From Pseudogulbenkiania ferrooxidans 2002 (lineage in GTDB: Bacteria > Pseudomonadota > Gammaproteobacteria > Burkholderiales > Chromobacteriaceae), in NCBI RefSeq assembly GCF_000174355.1, contig NZ_ACIS01000007.1, positions 186,001-250,000 on the forward strand: a stretch of DNA of 64,000 bases. Reading direction: 5' to 3'. Each line of letters starts with the position of its first letter. The stretch's first letter is position 1. Below the pieces are notes generated by a model. That model did not search any database, was not told the DNA's origin, and saw nothing but the letters and a program-made list of their open reading frames with translations. The position numbers and the translations under genes were made by a program. Shown here one piece after another: positions 1 to 8,173 of this stretch.

Positions 1-1573
1 CGCTGAGAAATTCCACCACCGCCTGCTCCGGGTCCTGCGGGAAGAAGCCGGCGGCGGCGTTGATCAGTTCGTCGAGGTTGGCGAGGCGCTCCTCGCTCTC
101 CTTCTTGTCGGCCTCGTACATCGCCTTGAGGCCGGAATCGTCGAGCAGCAGGCTGACGGTCTCGGCCAGGTTCAGCGTGGAGGTGCGCGCGCGCAGCTGG
201 TCGATCAAGAGCACGAACTTGCCCAGACTGGCGGCGGCGCGGCCGCTGCCGGAGGCGCAGGCGGCCTGCCACAGGCTGATGCCCTGCTCGCGACTGGCGG
301 CCTGCAGGCCTTCCACGGTGCGCGCGCCGATGCCGCGCGCCGGGATGTTGATCACGCGCAAGAGCGCGTTGTCGTCGTCCGGGTTGGCGATCAGGCGCAG
401 GTAGGCCAGCGCGTGCTTGATCTCCTGGCGCTCGAAGAAGCGCAGCCCGCCGTACACGCGGTACGGCAGCTTGGCGTTGACCAGGGCGTGCTCGAGCGCG
501 CGGCTCTGGGCGTTGGAACGGTACAGCACGGCGATGTCGGAGAGGCGCCAGCCGTCGCGCTGGAGCGCCTTGACCTCGTCGCAGATGAACTCGGCCTCGT
601 CGCCATCGGAATAGGCGTCGTAGAGGCGGATCGGTTCGCCCTCGCCGGCCTCGGTCCACAGGTTCTTGCCGAGCCGGCCGTCGTTCTTCTCGATCAGCGC
701 GTTGGCGGCGGTCAGGATGTTGCCGGCCGAGCGGTAGTTCTGCTCCAGCCGCACCGGGCCGTCGATGCCGAAGTCGACCAGCAGCGAGCGCATGTTGCCG
801 ACCTCGGCGCCGCGGAAGGCGTAGATGCTCTGGTCGTCGTCGCCCACCGCGAACAGCGCGTTGTCGCGCCCGGCCAAGAGCTTGAGCCAGGCGTACTGCA
901 GGCGGTTGGTGTCCTGGAACTCGTCCACCAGGATGAAGCGGAAGCGGCTCTTGTAGTGCTCGGCCAGCGCGGCGTTGCGCGACAGCACCTCGTAGCTGCG
1001 CAGCAGCAGCTCGGCGAAATCCACCACGCCCTCGCGCTGGCACTGCGCGTCGTAGGCGGCGTAGAGCTCGATCAGCTTCTTGGTGTAGGCGTCGTGCGCC
1101 GACAGCGCGTCGGCGCGCACGCCGGATTCCTTGTTGCCGTTGATGAAGTTCTGCACCGCGCGCGGCGGGAATTTTTCGTCGGAGACGTCGAGGCTCTTCA
1201 GCAGGCGCTTGATCGCCGCCTGCTGGTCGGCCGAGTCGAGGATCTGGAAGGTGCTGGGCAGCCCGGCGTCGCGGTAGTGGGCGCGCAGGAAGCGGTTGCA
1301 CAGGCCGTGGAAGGTGCCGATCCACATGGTCTTGACGTTGACCGGGATCATCGCGCCGAGCCGCGTCTGCATCTCGCGCGCCGCCTTGTTGGTGAAGGTC
1401 ACGGCGAGGATGCCGGCCGGGCTGACCTGGCCAGTCTGGATCAGCCAGGCGATGCGCGTGGTCAGCACCCGCGTCTTGCCGCTGCCGGCGCCGGCCAGCA
1501 CCAGCGCGCTCTTGGCGGGCCAGGTGACGGCGGAGAGTTGTTCGGGGTTGAGGCCGGAGAGCAGATCGGACAT
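1..1573 (-). CDS. uvrD: DNA helicase II UvrD (C-terminus beyond window)
   Basis: Superfamily 1A 3'-5' DNA helicase used in nucleotide excision and mismatch repair. I translated it from the minus strand starting at the ATG at 1573; the protein begins MSDLLSGLNPEQLSAVTW, which matches the betaproteobacterial UvrD N-terminus rather than Rep. Walker A (GAGSGKT) lies near residue 30, then motif Ia FTNKAAREM, Walker B with VDEFQDTN near residue 225, GDDDQSIYAFRG and the QNYRS motif. About 524 codons are present; UvrD is usually 720-740 residues, so roughly the last quarter lies left of position 1. It is monocistronic as far as can be seen. The family is certain; UvrD is preferred over PcrA/Rep on N-terminal similarity. 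Confidence 0.93.
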   Translation of the reverse strand, partial: MSDLLSGLNPEQLSAVTWPAKSALVLAGAGSGKTRVLTTRIAWLIQTGQVSPAGILAVTFTNKAAREMQTRLGAMIPVNVKTMWIGTFHGLCNRFLRAHYRDAGLPSTFQILDSADQQAAIKRLLKSLDVSDEKFPPRAVQNFINGNKESGVRADALSAHDAYTKKLIELYAAYDAQCQREGVVDFAELLLRSYEVLSRNAALAEHYKSRFRFILVDEFQDTNRLQYAWLKLLAGRDNALFAVGDDDQSIYAFRGAEVGNMRSLLVDFGIDGPVRLEQNYRSAGNILTAANALIEKNDGRLGKNLWTEAGEGEPIRLYDAYSDGDEAEFICDEVKALQRDGWRLSDIAVLYRSNAQSRALEHALVNAKLPYRVYGGLRFFERQEIKHALAYLRLIANPDDDNALLRVINIPARGIGARTVEGLQAASREQGISLWQAACASGSGRAAASLGKFVLLIDQLRARTSTLNLAETVSLLLDDSGLKAMYEADKKESEERLANLDELINAAAGFFPQDPEQAVVEFLS

Positions 1574-1671
1574 GGCGGGGCAGCAATCGTCAAAACGCCG
1601 ATTTTACCCCAGCGCGCCGCCGCCCGTACGGACGGATCGAAGCGCCTCGCCACGGCGGCCGTTGCGTAGAC

Positions 1672-1706
1672 AAAAGGTTGGCCGAAGCGGGGCTTTGGCC
1701 AACCTT
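1672..1706 (-). terminator. Hairpin built from the GTTGGCCGAAG repeat; likely terminator of the oxygenase gene
   Basis: Perfect 10-bp arms AAGGTTGGCC (1674-1683) and GGCCAACCTT (1697-1706) enclose a 13-nt loop. On the minus strand the hairpin is followed by TTGTC, giving a short T-run, and it lies just downstream of the oxygenase gene that ends at 1723. The left arm is a full copy of the dispersed 12-mer described under the repeat family, so this is an uptake-sequence-style terminator arrangement. Confidence 0.6.
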
Positions 1707-1722
1707 GGGGCATCGTGAGGCC

Positions 1723-2565
1723 CTAGCCCTTCACCCCCAGCTCGCGCAGCCGCTCGGCGAGATAGCTGCCGGCGCTGTAGCGTTGCGACAGCACCACCTC
1801 GTCGCGCGGGTGCAGGAACAGGGGCAGCGCGACGCGGCTCCTGGCGGCGGCTTCGCCCACCGGGTTGACCACGCGGTGCAGCGTGGACGGGTAGTAGCCG
1901 CGCGAGGCTTCGGCCAACATGTCGCCGGTGTTGATCACCAGCGTGCCGAAGTCGCACGGCACGTCCTGCCACTGGCCGTCGCGCCCCTGCACCTGCAGCC
2001 CCGGCTCGCTGGCGGCGGGCAGGATGGTCAACAGGTTGATGTCGCCGTGCGCGGCGGCGCGCAGGGCGCCGGCCGGCTCGTCGCCGCTCAGCGGGGGGTA
2101 GCGCAGCACGCGCAGCAGCGTGCTGCGGCTGTCCGCGATCATCGACGACAGCGGCTGGCTGTAGTGCGCGGCGATGTCGGGCGGGGTATGGCGCTCCACC
2201 CAGCCGAGCAGTTCGGCCGCGAGCGCGCTGGCCACGGCGTAGTAGCGCAGGGTGTCGTCGTGCAGCTCGGGCGGAATGCGCCCCCAGGGGTAGACGTGGT
2301 AGTACTCCTTGAGGTCCTTCTGGGTGTGGCCCTTGGCGGTCTCGGACACCGCGGTGGAGAACCAGCCGTCCTGGGTCTCGGGAGAGAAGGCGTAGGCGTG
2401 CTTGGCGTCGCCGTCGAAAAAGGCCAGCCAGCGCCGGTACAGGTCCGTCACCAGCGTCTCCGGGATCGGGTGATGGCTGAGCACGGCGAAGCCGGTCTCG
2501 TGCAGCGAGCGGGCGAAGCGTTCGGCGGCGTCGGCGGCGCGGTAGTCGACTTGCTGGACGTTCAT
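1723..2565 (-). CDS. Isopenicillin N synthase-type 2-oxoglutarate/Fe(II) oxygenase
   Basis: 280-residue protein of the non-haem iron dioxygenase superfamily. The N-terminal DIOX_N-like half (residues 1-120, with GFAVLSHHPIP) resembles the IPNS/GA-oxidase group. The jelly-roll core carries the iron ligands: HGD (HGDINLL, near residue 190) and the distal His in TLHRVVNP near residue 245, followed by the R-x-S-like 2OG site (ARSRVALPLF). ATG at 2565 is preceded by AGGAG at a good distance. The true substrate cannot be told from sequence; bacterial members of this group oxidise amino acids, nucleobases or secondary metabolites. It stands alone on the strand, between uvrD and cysE, with no biosynthetic partners. 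Confidence 0.85.
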   Translation of the reverse strand: MNVQQVDYRAADAAERFARSLHETGFAVLSHHPIPETLVTDLYRRWLAFFDGDAKHAYAFSPETQDGWFSTAVSETAKGHTQKDLKEYYHVYPWGRIPPELHDDTLRYYAVASALAAELLGWVERHTPPDIAAHYSQPLSSMIADSRSTLLRVLRYPPLSGDEPAGALRAAAHGDINLLTILPAASEPGLQVQGRDGQWQDVPCDFGTLVINTGDMLAEASRGYYPSTLHRVVNPVGEAAARSRVALPLFLHPRDEVVLSQRYSAGSYLAERLRELGVKG

Positions 2566-2730
2566 CTCATGCTCCTATGGGGCATCAAGTCAGGTTGCAG
2601 CAAGGGGGCACGGGCGGCGCTGGCACCGCCCCAGGCTGCTGACAAAGTACCCTGTCCAGATTCTACCGGACCCGGCAAAGCCGGGCCGCTTCTGACAAGC
2701 TATTGAATCCGCAGCCTTCCTTATTTACAC

Positions 2731-2765
2731 GACAAACCCCTTCCGCTTCGCAAAAGGGGTTTGTC
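2731..2765 (-). terminator. Strong hairpin, terminator of cysE
   Basis: Perfect 12-bp inverted repeat GACAAACCCCTT (2731-2742) and AAGGGGTTTGTC (2754-2765) with an 11-nt loop. It lies 43 bp past the stop of cysE on the minus strand. The stretch 2566-2730 between it and the oxygenase gene holds only a short GC hairpin (CCCGGC/GCCGGG near 2672-2686) and no gene. Confidence 0.65.
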
Positions 2766-2807
2766 AACAATCTCGCGCGGTGCCTGCACCGCCCGTGGCA
2801 TGGCAGC

Positions 2808-3590
2808 TTACACCCGCTGGTCCATGTCCAGCCCCGGCGTGCCCGGTCCGGGCGAGCCCACCACCTTGGCCGGCACCCCGGCCACGGTGCTGTGCGGTGG
2901 CACGTCGTCCAGCACCACGCTGCCGGCGCCGACCTTGGCGCACTCGCCGACGTGGATGTTGCCGAGGATCGCCGCGCCGGTGCCGATCAGCACGCCGTCG
3001 CCGATCTTGGGATGGCGGTCGCCGCGCTCCTTGCCGGAGCCGCCCAGCGTCACGCCGTGCAGGATCGAGACGTTGTCGCCGATCACCGCGGTTTCGCCCA
3101 CCACCACGCCGGTGCCGTGGTCCAGCATCACGCCCTGGCCGATGCGCGCCGCCGGGTGGATGTCGGCGCCGGTCACCTCGGAGATGCGGTTCTGCAGGAA
3201 CAGCGCCAGCGTCTGCCGCCCCTGCTGCCACAGCCAGTGCGTCACGCGCTGGCTCTGGATGGCGTGAAAGCCCTTGAAGTACAGCAACGGGATGGAGTAG
3301 CCCTCGCAGGCCGGGTCGCGGTCGTAGCAGGCCACGATGTCGGCGCGCATCTTCTGGCCGATGACGGGGTCGGCCGCGAGCGCCTCGCGGAACAGCTCCA
3401 TCAAGGCGCGCGCGTCCATCACCGGGCTCGAGAGCTTGCTCGACAGGTGGAAGGCCAGCACGTCTTCCAGCGTGTCGTGGCGCAGCACCGTCATGTGCAG
3501 GAAGCTCGCCAGCAGAGGCTCGGCCTGCGCGGCGGCTTCGGCCTCCTTGAAGACGGCAAGCCAGATCGGGTCGTCGTAGTTTTCGCTCAT
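2808..3590 (-). CDS. cysE: Serine O-acetyltransferase
   Basis: Transfers acetyl from acetyl-CoA to L-serine, making O-acetylserine for cysteine synthesis in the cytoplasm. The 260-residue protein has the SATase N-terminal helical domain (residues 1-140, with LSSKLSSPVMDA and YFKGFHAIQSQR) and then left-handed beta-helix hexapeptide repeats (IHPAARIGQGVMLDHGTG, GVTLGGSGKERGDRHPKIG). The catalytic Asp (GADIHPAA) and His (LDHGTGVVVGE) are present. I chose the ATG at 3590 (MSENYDDPIW) rather than the upstream in-frame start at 3626, because alignment to the family begins here. The C-terminal tail is short, and the Cys-synthase docking Ile is not evident (ends MDQRV). This is the long CysE form rather than the short EpsC type. 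Confidence 0.93.
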   Translation of the reverse strand: MSENYDDPIWLAVFKEAEAAAQAEPLLASFLHMTVLRHDTLEDVLAFHLSSKLSSPVMDARALMELFREALAADPVIGQKMRADIVACYDRDPACEGYSIPLLYFKGFHAIQSQRVTHWLWQQGRQTLALFLQNRISEVTGADIHPAARIGQGVMLDHGTGVVVGETAVIGDNVSILHGVTLGGSGKERGDRHPKIGDGVLIGTGAAILGNIHVGECAKVGAGSVVLDDVPPHSTVAGVPAKVVGSPGPGTPGLDMDQRV

Positions 3591-3778
3591 GCTTGTCTCG
3601 TTACAGTGTTTGCGGCGGCATTCCAAAAAGCATTAGGAACGAGAACGCGAAGGCAAGTGAGCGGGGCCGCAGACAGTACAGCTAGTACGGCAAGGGCTCG
3701 CTGAGCGAATCTTAAGATTCGCACGCGGTCCGCGGCCACGCGGCCGACAACGTTATCGTTTCTAAGGCGCATTTGGAA

Positions 3779-5275
3779 TCACAGCAGCACCACGTCGAAC
3801 TGCTCCTGTGGATAGGTGGTTTCCACCGACAGCGAGATCGGCTTGCCGATGAAGTCCACCAGCATCGCCAGGCTCTGCGATTCCTCGTCGAGGAACATGT
3901 CGATCACCGGCTGCGCGGCCAGGATGCGGAAGCCCTTGGCGTCGAACTGGCGCGCCTCACGCACGATCTCGCGCTGGATTTCGTAGCACACCGTCTGCGC
4001 CGTCTTGATCTCGCCGCGCCCCTGGCAGGTCGGGCACGGTTCGCACAGCACGTGCGCCAGGCTCTCGCGCGTGCGCTTGCGGGTGATCTCGACCAGCCCC
4101 AGGCTGGTGAAGCCGTTCAGCGTCACCCGGGTGCGGTCGCGCGCCATCGCCTTGGCCAGCTCGTTCAGCACCTGGCTGCGGTGCTCCTCGTTATCCATGT
4201 CGATGAAGTCGACGATGATGATGCCGCCCAGGTTGCGCAGGCGCAATTGGCGTGCGATGGCGTGGGTGGCCTCGAGGTTGGTCTTGAAGATGGTCTCGTC
4301 GAAATTGCGGTTGCCGACGAAGCCGCCGGTGTTGACGTCGATGGTGGTCATCGCCTCGGTCTGGTCGATGATCAGGTAGCCGCCGAACTTCAGGTTGACG
4401 CGGCGCGCCAGGGCGCGGTCGATCTCGGCCTCGATGCCGTGCAGCTCGAACAGCGGGCGCTCGCCGCTGTAGCGCGCGATCTTGTCCACCGCGTTGGTGA
4501 CGTACTGCTCGGCGAACTCCACCATGCGGCTGTAGTTCTCGGTGGAGTCGACGATGACGTGCTCGGTCGATTCGCTCACCATGTCGCGCAGCACGCGCAC
4601 CGCCAGCGGCAGGTCTTCGTAGAGCAGGCTCTGCGGCGGTTCGGTGAGCGAGCGCTGGCGGATGTCGGTCCACAGCTTGCCGAGGTAGCCGATGTCGGCG
4701 GCGAGTTCCTGGTCGCTGGCGGTCTCGGCGCTGGTGCGGATGATGTAGCCCTTGGGTGTGCCGTCGGGCAGCAGCTTCTCCAGCCGCGCCTTGAGGCTCA
4801 GGCGGTCCTCCTCGTTCTCGATCTTCTGCGAGATGCCAATGTGCTCTTCCTGCGGCAGGTGCACCAGGAAGCGCCCTGCCAGCGAGATCTGCGTCGACAG
4901 GCGCGCGCCTTTCGTGCCGATCGGGTCCTTGATCACCTGGACCAGCACGGTCTGGCCCTCGAACAGCATCTTCTCGATGCGCTGCGGCTCGGAAGGATGC
5001 TGGCGCTGTTCCAGCACGTCGGCGATGTGCAGGAAGGCGGCGCGCTCCAGACCGATCTCGATGAAGGCGCTCTGCATGCCGGGCAGCACGCGCTTGACCT
5101 GGCCGAGGTAGATGTTGCCGACGATGCCGCGGCTGGCGGCGCGCTCCACGTGCAATTCCTGCACGATGGCGTCTTCCAGCACCGCGACGCGGGTTTCCTG
5201 CGGCGTGATGTTGACCAGGATCTGCTCGTTGGGGCGCGGCAGGTCGCGTGGCAGCGGAATGGATTGATGCAGCAT
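3779..5275 (-). CDS. rng: Ribonuclease G
   Basis: Endoribonuclease of the RNase E/G family, which processes the 16S rRNA 5' end and decays some mRNAs. It has 498 residues, close to the 489 of E. coli RNase G and without the RNase E C-terminal scaffold. An S1-type domain (RGIVGNIYLGQVKRVLPG, near residues 48-66) is followed by the catalytic core with the Mg2+ aspartates in TIDVNTGGFVGNRNFDE and IIIVDFIDM, and the Zn-link CEPCPTCQGRGE. It begins 10 bp after maf; GAGGAG precedes the ATG at 5275. The N-terminus carries about ten residues more than E. coli (MLHQSIPLPRDLPR), so the start could be slightly internal. The maf-rng order is the same as yhdE-rng in enterobacteria. Confidence 0.95.
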   Translation of the reverse strand: MLHQSIPLPRDLPRPNEQILVNITPQETRVAVLEDAIVQELHVERAASRGIVGNIYLGQVKRVLPGMQSAFIEIGLERAAFLHIADVLEQRQHPSEPQRIEKMLFEGQTVLVQVIKDPIGTKGARLSTQISLAGRFLVHLPQEEHIGISQKIENEEDRLSLKARLEKLLPDGTPKGYIIRTSAETASDQELAADIGYLGKLWTDIRQRSLTEPPQSLLYEDLPLAVRVLRDMVSESTEHVIVDSTENYSRMVEFAEQYVTNAVDKIARYSGERPLFELHGIEAEIDRALARRVNLKFGGYLIIDQTEAMTTIDVNTGGFVGNRNFDETIFKTNLEATHAIARQLRLRNLGGIIIVDFIDMDNEEHRSQVLNELAKAMARDRTRVTLNGFTSLGLVEITRKRTRESLAHVLCEPCPTCQGRGEIKTAQTVCYEIQREIVREARQFDAKGFRILAAQPVIDMFLDEESQSLAMLVDFIGKPISLSVETTYPQEQFDVVLL

Positions 5276-5285
5276 GCGACGCTCC

Positions 5286-5882
5286 TCAGGGGAAGACCAG
5301 GCCGAATTCGGACAACAGCGCGGCGGTCTCGAACACCGGCAGTCCGACCACGCCGGTGTAGCTGCCTTCGATGCGCTCGATGAACACCGCGGCGCGGCCC
5401 TGGATGCCGTAGGCGCCGGCCTTGTCGAACGGCTCGCCGGTGTCGATGTAGCGGGCGATGTCGAGTGCGGTGAGCGGGCGGAAGGCGACGTCGGTGACCG
5501 AGGTCTTGAGCAGGGTGCGCTCGCCCTCGCGCACCGCCACCGAGGTCACCACCTGGTGGCTGCGGCCGGAGAAGGCCTCGAGCATGCGGCGCGCGTCGGC
5601 GGCGTCGGCCGGCTTGCCGAAAATCTCGCCGTCCAGCACCACCGTGGTGTCGGCGGCCAAGAGCGGACGCGACGGCAGGCCGCAGCTTTCCACCAGGTGC
5701 CAGCCGGCGGCGGCCTTGTCGCGCGCCAGGCGCTCGGTGTAGGCCACGGCGTTTTCGCCGGGCAGGACCGCCTCGTCGATTTCGGCGTGGATGCGTTCGG
5801 TGCGCACGCCGAGCTGCTGCAGCAGCTCGCGCCGGCGCGGACTGGCCGAGGCCAGGTAGATCAGGGTGTCGTTGGTGCTCAT
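5286..5882 (-). CDS. maf: Maf-family nucleoside triphosphate pyrophosphatase
   Basis: House-cleaning NTP pyrophosphatase of the YhdE (dTTP/UTP) subfamily, 198 residues. It has the N-terminal Maf signature SASPRRRELLQQLG near residue 12, the metal/catalytic region LAADTTVVLDGEIFGKP near residues 75-90 and GRSHQVVTSVAV. The C-terminal Y-T-G-V-VGLP motif is present. It is co-directional with rng, 10 bp apart, so the two are probably one transcript. The strain-specific nucleotide preference cannot be read from the sequence; YhdE-type is favoured by the rng linkage. Confidence 0.93.
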   Translation of the reverse strand: MSTNDTLIYLASASPRRRELLQQLGVRTERIHAEIDEAVLPGENAVAYTERLARDKAAAGWHLVESCGLPSRPLLAADTTVVLDGEIFGKPADAADARRMLEAFSGRSHQVVTSVAVREGERTLLKTSVTDVAFRPLTALDIARYIDTGEPFDKAGAYGIQGRAAVFIERIEGSYTGVVGLPVFETAALLSEFGLVFP

Positions 5883-6034
5883 GGGGTTGCCGTCAGGGTT
5901 TTATTCTTGGACTGCCTGCAAGGGTACCAGAGGCCCTCTCTCCGTACTATCGGCAGCATGGGGGACTTCGGCCAACCCTGAGGGAGCGGGACCCGGCGCG
6001 GCCCCCTGTCCTCGCGACGACCCGCGCCGCAATG

Positions 6035-6062
6035 AAAAAACCCGGTCTATGAGGGCCGGGCT
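6035..6062 (-). terminator. Rho-independent terminator of the MBL-fold hydrolase gene
   Basis: On the minus strand GCCCGG...CCGGG is followed by TTTTTT. It lies about 22 bp beyond the stop of the hydrolase gene at 6085. The rest of the gap to maf (5883-6034) has one copy of the dispersed 12-mer at 5966-5978 and no gene. Confidence 0.75.
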
Positions 6063-6084
6063 CGGGGGAGATACAACATGGTGA

Positions 6085-7086
6085 TCAGCGGTCGCTGCGC
6101 AGCGGGCCGTACTCGACCGGCACCCAGGCGTAGCGGCTGCGCTCGGCGCGCACGTGCCCCAGCCCCGGGAACGGCAGGTGGGCGCCACCCACCCACAACT
6201 TGTCGCGTGCGGCGTCGGCGAGCAGCTTCTTGCGCGTGGCCACCGCCTGCTGGCGGTCGACATCGAACTCGATCGCGATGTCGGGGCGGGCGAACTGCGT
6301 GGCGTAGCTGTGCACGATGTCGCCCCACAGCAGCAGGCTCTGCCCCTTGGAGCTGAACAGGTAGCCGCTGTGTCCCGGCGTGTGGCCCGGCGCCGGCACG
6401 GTGGTGACGCCCGGCAGCAGCGTCTCGCCTTTGCCGTAGATCTTGAGCCGGTTGGCGGCCAGGTAGGGGGCGACCGACTCGCGCGCCATCTTGAAGAAGG
6501 GCTGGCTGTCCGGCGGCGCCTTGGCCGCGGTGGCCTCGTCGAGCCAGTAGCGCGCTTCGGCCCGCGCCACGTAGACGTCGGCGTTGGGGAACGCCGCCTT
6601 GCCCTCTGCCGTCACCAGGCCGCAGGCATGGTCCGGGTGCAGGTGGGTCAGCAGCACGGCGTCGACGTCGGCCGGTTCGTAGCCGGCGGCGCGCAGGTTG
6701 TTGATCAGGTTGCCCAGGGTCGGGCCGAAGCAGCGCGCCGAACCGGTATCGACCAGCACCAGGCGCGTGCCGGTGTGCACCAGGTAGCCGTTGACCGCGG
6801 TCTGCACGCCGCGCGTGGTGTCGATGAACATGCGCGCCAGCAGGCTCTGCACGTCCCTGGCGCGGGCATTCTTCAGCAGCTTCTGGTCGAGGTCGACGTA
6901 GCCGTCGTAGAGCGCGGTCACCTGGAACTCGCCCAGCGCCATGCGGTAGTAGCCCGGCACCTGGGTCTTCAGTTGGGGCGGCGGCGCGGCGTGGGCAAGG
7001 CCCGGCGCCAGCGGCAGCAGGCTGGTGCCGGCGAGTGCGAGGCAGGACAGCAGGCGGCGGGCGAGGCGAGGCGACGTCGTGGGCAT
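6085..7086 (-). CDS. Exported metallo-beta-lactamase-fold hydrolase
   Basis: 333-residue protein with an N-terminal signal peptide (RRLLSCLALAGTSLLPLAP, cleavage near AHA-A at about residue 33), so it is probably periplasmic. The MBL core has the binuclear zinc motif THLHPDHACG (HxHxDH) near residue 147, a His in APGHTPGHSGY, a bridging Asp in LLLWGDIVH and a C-terminal His in GGAHLPFPG. This arrangement is shared by AHL-lactonase-like and other hydrolytic lactonases or esterases. Which substrate it cleaves is not visible. GGAG precedes the ATG at 7086. The next gene upstream on the same strand is a LysR regulator 92 bp away, possibly co-transcribed. Confidence 0.85.
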   Translation of the reverse strand: MPTTSPRLARRLLSCLALAGTSLLPLAPGLAHAAPPPQLKTQVPGYYRMALGEFQVTALYDGYVDLDQKLLKNARARDVQSLLARMFIDTTRGVQTAVNGYLVHTGTRLVLVDTGSARCFGPTLGNLINNLRAAGYEPADVDAVLLTHLHPDHACGLVTAEGKAAFPNADVYVARAEARYWLDEATAAKAPPDSQPFFKMARESVAPYLAANRLKIYGKGETLLPGVTTVPAPGHTPGHSGYLFSSKGQSLLLWGDIVHSYATQFARPDIAIEFDVDRQQAVATRKKLLADAARDKLWVGGAHLPFPGLGHVRAERSRYAWVPVEYGPLRSDR

Positions 7087-7178
7087 GACAGGCTCCGTAA
7101 TGACAATGAACTATCACTTTAGCATCAAGCGGAGGCCATGCGGTGCCAGCGCGGCGGGCCGGCCGTGCGGGCGGACCG

Positions 7179-8066
7179 TCATTCCCGGGTGACGGCCCAG
7201 TGCAGGAAGGCGTCGACCACCGGGGAGGGGTGTGCTGTCGCCGGGCGCGCCAGCACCACGCGCTGCGGCGGCGGATCGTCGCGCAGCGGGCGGCAGGCGA
7301 TGGGCGTGCCGTCGTAGCTCAGGTCGCCGGCCGGGCGCGTGCACGACAGCGCCACGCCGGCGCCGTGCGCCACCAGGCCGCGCTGCATTTCGAAGCTCTG
7401 CACCGTCTGCGCGATGCGCGGCGTCAGCCCCAGGTTCCAGAACAGCGACAGCAGGTAGTCGCGGGTGTGCGGAATATCCTCCAGCACCAGCGGCTGCGCG
7501 GCCAGCTCGGCCAGCGACACGGCGGGCTGCGCCGCCAGCGGATGGTCGCCCGGCAGCAGCGCGTAGGGCGCCAGTTCCGCCAGCGTGCGGCATGCCATCT
7601 GCGCGTCGGTGGCGAGTTCGTAGGTCAGCGCCAGCTCGGCCTTGCCGGCGCGCAGCGCGCGCTGCACCGTCGCCAGGTCGCCCTCCAGCAGCGTCACCGC
7701 GACCTGCGGGTGGCGTGCGCGAAACCCCGCCAGCAGGCGCGGGGCGAAATAGGGCCCCAGATCCTGGAAACAGATCAGCGACAGCTGGCCGCGCAGTTCG
7801 CCCGGTTCCTCGCCGCTGCCGAGGCCTGCCGCCAGCGCCAGGATGTCGCGCGCCTGGCCCAGCACGCGCAGCCCGGCCGGTGTCAGCTCGACGCCGCGGC
7901 TGGCCTGACGGCGGAACAGCGCGGTACCGAGCGCGGCCTCGAGCTGAGCGATGGCGAGCGATACCGAGGGCTGAGACACGTGGCGCGCGCGCGCCGCGGC
8001 ACTGACGCCGCCGTGCTCGGCGGTGGCGACGAAGTATTCGAGCTGACGCAACGAGAAGTCGATCAT
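7179..8066 (-). CDS. LysR-family transcriptional regulator
   Basis: DNA-binding regulator of 295 residues starting MIDFSLRQLEYF at 8066. The winged HTH occupies residues 1-60 (HGGVSAAARARHVSQPSVSLAIAQLE) and the periplasmic-binding-like effector domain residues 90-295. A longer in-frame start at 8213 would run into the promoter of the divergent gene and is rejected. It is divergently arranged with the PhyH-type dioxygenase at 8174 over an AT-rich 107-bp gap, the classic layout of a LysR protein with its target. The family resembles the aromatic/nitrogen-type LysRs, but no effector can be assigned. Confidence 0.9.
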   Translation of the reverse strand: MIDFSLRQLEYFVATAEHGGVSAAARARHVSQPSVSLAIAQLEAALGTALFRRQASRGVELTPAGLRVLGQARDILALAAGLGSGEEPGELRGQLSLICFQDLGPYFAPRLLAGFRARHPQVAVTLLEGDLATVQRALRAGKAELALTYELATDAQMACRTLAELAPYALLPGDHPLAAQPAVSLAELAAQPLVLEDIPHTRDYLLSLFWNLGLTPRIAQTVQSFEMQRGLVAHGAGVALSCTRPAGDLSYDGTPIACRPLRDDPPPQRVVLARPATAHPSPVVDAFLHWAVTRE

Positions 8067-8173
8067 GTTTTTCAATAATGAAAAATAGGAAATATATATT
8101 TTTATTATCATAAAGCGCCCCGCGATACTGTCGCCAGAAGCCGTCTTACCCACCACCACCCGAGGAGAGGCCG
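8067..8173. promoter_or_regulatory. Divergent LysR/PhyH control region
   Basis: A markedly AT-rich stretch in an otherwise GC-rich region. An imperfect inverted repeat, ATAATGAAAAAT (from 8076) against ATTTTTATTATC (to 8109), fits the T-N11-A style of LysR boxes and overlaps the likely promoters of both genes. GAGGAGAGG at 8162-8170 is the ribosome binding site of the rightward gene. Confidence 0.55.

Noticed and set aside
6085-7086. Naming the MBL-fold hydrolase an AHL lactonase (quorum quenching)
   Set aside because: The zinc motif is shared by many MBL enzymes, and no LuxI/LuxR genes or substrate-specific residues are visible. The signal peptide also argues for a different role.
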